The notes beneath the pieces are model-generated. The model had not been told where the DNA came from, did not search any database, and saw only the letters and a program-made list of their open reading frames with translations. A DNA stretch of 8,962 nucleotides from an uncultured Lachnospiraceae bacterium (GTDB lineage Bacteria > Bacillota > Clostridia > Lachnospirales > Lachnospiraceae). Both the position numbers and the translations under genes were made by a program. Below are positions 6,502 through 8,962 of this stretch, piece after piece. The stretch lies in contig CAMNWW010000074.1 in assembly GCA_946566415.1 (NCBI GenBank), positions 1 through 8,962 of the forward strand, in the 5' to 3' direction. Position 1 is the first letter of the stretch; each line of letters begins with the position of its first letter.

Positions 6502-7068
6502 TCACCGACCCTCCCGGCTCTCATGCCAGTTCCTGATTTTACGTTTTCCGCGGGAAACACGGTTATAGATCATCTCTTTCTTCATCCCCGTCTCCCGGCT
6601 GACCTCATCCATATCCATTTCCTGGAAAAATAATTTCCGGAATATTTCTCTGTCTGTTTCACTTAAACAGGACAGCATTTGTTCCACTTCCTCAGATATT
6701 TCGTCCTCGATCATCCTGATAAGCTCTCCGTCCTCCCGCCCTGCCTCCTGTGTTTTCGCATCTTCCTCACGCCAGGTTCCCATCTCCAGTTCTTTCGCAT
6801 ATTTCCGCAGATAGTCGATCGACTGGTAACGCGCGATTCCTGCCGCCCAGTTCTTAAACGTATTCTTCTTTTCGTCGAACTGCCCGATATGCTTCCATAT
6901 TTTAAAAAGCACATCGTTCATGCATTCTTCCTGCATCCCGGGAAGAATGGCCATGTGCCTGCGGATAACGGAAAGGAGGAGTCCGCCGTACTCTTCTACC
7001 ACGAACTCAAGCGCCTTTTCATTTCTCTTCCTCAGTTCCTCCAGGAAGTTGTCCCGGTTGATCCGCAA
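6502..7068 (-). CDS. ECF-type RNA polymerase sigma-70 factor
   Basis: This is a 188-residue two-domain sigma factor. Region 2 (about 17-92) contains NDVLFKIWKHIGQFDEKKNTFKNW-type core-binding and -10 recognition elements, ending IARYQSIDYLRKY. An acidic linker (93-125) follows. Region 4 (about 127-180) has the helix-turn-helix MDEVSRETGMKKEMIYNRVS for the -35 element. The start codon is TTG (7068-7066), supported by GGAGGAGG ending 9 nt upstream and by the 1-nt gap after the ATPase stop (TAG-C-TTG). The anti-sigma gene follows after 1 nt. It would direct polymerase to envelope-stress promoters, probably including this operon's own promoter to the right of the window. The weak TTG start may keep sigma below anti-sigma levels. 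I cannot assign it to a named ECF group. Confidence 0.88.
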   Translation of the reverse strand: MRINRDNFLEELRKRNEKALEFVVEEYGGLLLSVIRRHMAILPGMQEECMNDVLFKIWKHIGQFDEKKNTFKNWAAGIARYQSIDYLRKYAKELEMGTWREEDAKTQEAGREDGELIRMIEDEISEEVEQMLSCLSETDREIFRKLFFQEMDMDEVSRETGMKKEMIYNRVSRGKRKIRNWHESREGR

Positions 7069-7069
7069 G

Positions 7070-7750
7070 CTACACCGCCTCCTCCCTGACCTTCAGGCGC
7101 CCGTCCCTCATTACAAACACTTCGTCCGCCTGCGCGGCCACCTCTGGATTGTGTGTGATAACGATCACCGCATATCCCTTTTCATGGGCGGAGTTCTTCA
7201 AAAGTTCTACGATATTTTTCTCATTTTCGGTATCCAGATTCCCGGTCGGCTCGTCAGCCAGAAGGATTTCCCCGCCGGCCGCCACGGCGCGGGCGATCGC
7301 CACCCTCTGCTGCTCGCCGCCGCTCATCATCTGCGGAAGCTGCGTAAAACTCTTTTCTCCAAGTCCGGTGCTGGCAAGCAGTTCTTTTGCCCGGCTTCTT
7401 GCCTCATCCTTTTTCATCCCGCAAAGTTCCATAGGAAACATCACATTTTCCAGCGCGGAAAGCAGCGGAAATAGATGGAACGCCTGATATACCACCGACG
7501 CCTTCTCACGGCGGTATCGGTCGCGGTCCATCTGTGCCAGGTCTTCCCCTTCTATAAGAATTCTTCCTTCTTTGGGTAAATCCAGACCTGCCAGGAGCGA
7601 GAGCAGAGTACTCTTTCCACTCCCTGACTCTCCTGTCACCGCATAGAAACGACCCTTTTCAAACTCACAGGTCACATCTTTTACCGCCTCTATCGTCTGG
7701 TATTTTGTCTGATAAGAATAACTGACATGTTCTGCTCTTAATACGCTCAT
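7070..7750 (-). CDS. ABC transporter ATP-binding protein (MacB/LolD type)
   Basis: This 226-residue cytoplasmic ATPase has all catalytic elements: Walker A GESGSGKST (40-48), Q-loop Q89, signature MSGGEQQR (142-149), Walker B ILLADEP (162-168, D166 and E167), D-loop NLD (171-173) and switch histidine H200. Length and motif spelling fit the MacB/LolD/SalX group, which works with FtsX-type four-helix permeases. ATG 7750 has GGGAGG 4 nt upstream. The gene begins 12 nt after the stop of permease 1 and ends 1 nt before the sigma start. It is the only ATPase in view, so it presumably serves both permeases as one asymmetric complex. Confidence 0.95.
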   Translation of the reverse strand: MSVLRAEHVSYSYQTKYQTIEAVKDVTCEFEKGRFYAVTGESGSGKSTLLSLLAGLDLPKEGRILIEGEDLAQMDRDRYRREKASVVYQAFHLFPLLSALENVMFPMELCGMKKDEARSRAKELLASTGLGEKSFTQLPQMMSGGEQQRVAIARAVAAGGEILLADEPTGNLDTENEKNIVELLKNSAHEKGYAVIVITHNPEVAAQADEVFVMRDGRLKVREEAV

Positions 7751-7762
7751 TCTTCCTCCCTC

Positions 7763-8953
7763 TCAATCCGCCTTTGCCAAGGCTCTCATCACGCTTATCT
7801 TTCCCATCATCAAAAATGATACCACAGTACCTGCAAAAAAACACAGGTAGAACAGAAGAAAACAGGATATAATTTCCCCGGCCGTAAGCCCTGCCGTGAC
7901 CACTGCAGACAGCAGGCTTCCGGCAAAGCCGCCTGCCATTTCTACCGATCCGTATTCCAAAAGATATATAGTAAGACACCCTCTTTTGCCTATTCCCAGG
8001 GACCGCATGACAGCATATTCCTGTCTTCTGCTGCCGGTCAGGAGATAAACGGCAATAAATCCTGCCGCACCCAACACCACACAGACCGCCGGGAAAAATA
8101 ACCGCATCGTCTGATAGCCATCCTCCAGGTTTCCTGTCGCACGGATGAATTTCTCATCCTGCAGAATCAATGCGTATCCCTCCAGCGCGGGCTGTGCCGC
8201 AGGAACCAGTTCCATAAATCCCGCCTCTTTCATCTCCTTCTTGAGTGCATTTAGTTCCCTTGGATTTTTGACTAAAAAGGACCCTGAATCTACATAAAAA
8301 GGAATCTCTTTACTATGGTAAATGCCGCGTACCGTTTCTATGGGTAGGAGAACTTCCGGAAGATACGATTTCTCTTCTCCTTCCGCCTTTATAACGCCGG
8401 CGATCCGAAGTTCCATCTCGTCAAACGGCTTTGCATAGATTTCCAAATGTGTTTCCTTGTTCAGCTCATAATACCAAAGCGGCAGTAAAAAGGTGTCCCC
8501 CTCCTGAAGCTGCCTGTCCTCTAAAAAGGCTTCCGTCACCAGACATTCGTTTTCTTCGGAGCCAAAAAAGGTATCCATATCCGGGAAATCTTCCTCATGA
8601 AGCCCTGGAACTGCCCGCCATGAATTCGCCGCCATGACCGCGAACTCTTCCTCTTCGATTTTACCGAGTAACTGCAAAGTAAATTTCGGTTCCTTTACCC
8701 TGGCGGAATTCATGACCGCGTCGTAATATGCTTCCTTGATAAATAGTCCGGCTTCCCGTCCGCCGGACAGATTCATAATAACACCTTCCACCGGAATCTT
8801 ATCACACAGTCCATATAGCTGCTCTCTGCTCTTTTTCAGGCTTCCCCTATATATGTCCAAAAGCATGACCGCCGCCATACAGATAAGAAGTGTTAACATA
8901 CTTTTATACCGATAACGCCGCACATTTTTCCATGCCGTCCGCAGATAAAACAT
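7763..8953 (-). CDS. FtsX-like ABC transporter permease (smaller partner)
   Basis: This 396-residue membrane protein has TM1 at about 17-35, an external domain at about 36-283, and membrane segments at about 284-306, 334-358 and 360-384. The cytoplasmic loop EYAVMRSLGIGKRGC (312-326) is the FtsX-family signature. The N-terminus (FYLRTAWKNVRRYRYKSML) is typical of such permeases, which supports the ATG at 8953. The frame stays open to the window edge and the ribosome site (GGCTGGGAT) is poor, so translation may be coupled to a gene outside. It pairs with the ATPase 12 nt downstream and, by inference, with the larger permease at the operon end. The substrate is unknown; peptide or lipid export is the family's usual work. 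Confidence 0.87.
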   Translation of the reverse strand: MFYLRTAWKNVRRYRYKSMLTLLICMAAVMLLDIYRGSLKKSREQLYGLCDKIPVEGVIMNLSGGREAGLFIKEAYYDAVMNSARVKEPKFTLQLLGKIEEEEFAVMAANSWRAVPGLHEEDFPDMDTFFGSEENECLVTEAFLEDRQLQEGDTFLLPLWYYELNKETHLEIYAKPFDEMELRIAGVIKAEGEEKSYLPEVLLPIETVRGIYHSKEIPFYVDSGSFLVKNPRELNALKKEMKEAGFMELVPAAQPALEGYALILQDEKFIRATGNLEDGYQTMRLFFPAVCVVLGAAGFIAVYLLTGSRRQEYAVMRSLGIGKRGCLTIYLLEYGSVEMAGGFAGSLLSAVVTAGLTAGEIISCFLLFYLCFFAGTVVSFLMMGKISVMRALAKAD

Positions 8954-8962
8954 ATCCCAGCC

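Noticed and set aside
6498..6560. Anti-sigma start at 6560 inside the sigma gene
   Set aside because: It would overlap the sigma helix-turn-helix end by about 60 nt, while ATG 6500 has a good ribosome site and sits 1 nt after the sigma stop.

Overview
The window most resembles a chromosome of a gut-type Firmicute (Clostridia, probably Lachnospiraceae). The evidence is strong AGGAGG-type ribosome sites, the style of the uridine phosphorylase and DUF4143 proteins, an ECF sigma/DUF4179 anti-sigma pair and an FtsX-type ABC transporter operon. No rRNA or tRNA genes, CRISPR array or intact transposase were seen. Everything here is read by eye, and family names rest on remembered motifs rather than searches.

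Region 1 (1-1063, + strand). A 57-codon ORF looks like the two ends of a type III toxin (ToxN/CptN/AbiQ-like) joined after loss of its middle. A complete, GC-rich uridine phosphorylase gene (udp) follows 20 nt later. A long perfect hairpin at 1002-1058 can terminate transcription from both sides.

Region 2 (1064-3311, - strand). This is an AT-rich islet read right to left from a clear extended -10 promoter at 3283-3311. It starts with an AbiEi-family antitoxin-like regulator. One nucleotide later comes a full-length DinD-like protein, in the place where an AbiEii toxin would normally sit. Then come an unrecognised 59-codon open stretch and the C-terminal remnant of a DUF4143-type AAA+ ATPase that lost its ATPase half. 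The dinD gene carries a 15-bp perfect inverted repeat inside its coding sequence. The islet combines one intact two-gene module with decayed defence-type genes.

Region 3 (3386-8962, - strand). This is a five-gene operon in the order FtsX-like permease, ABC ATPase, ECF sigma factor, DUF4179 anti-sigma factor, second and larger FtsX-like permease, ending in a hairpin. Spacing is very tight: 12 nt, 1 nt, 1 nt, then an ATGA overlap or a 14-nt gap. The likely logic is a membrane-anchored anti-sigma factor that senses an envelope signal and releases the sigma factor. The sigma factor would then drive a MacB-like exporter of two unequal permeases and one ATPase. The operon promoter lies outside the window.

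The most interesting items are the AbiEi-like/DinD pairing, the dinD palindrome, and the truncated type III toxin beside a second defence-like islet.
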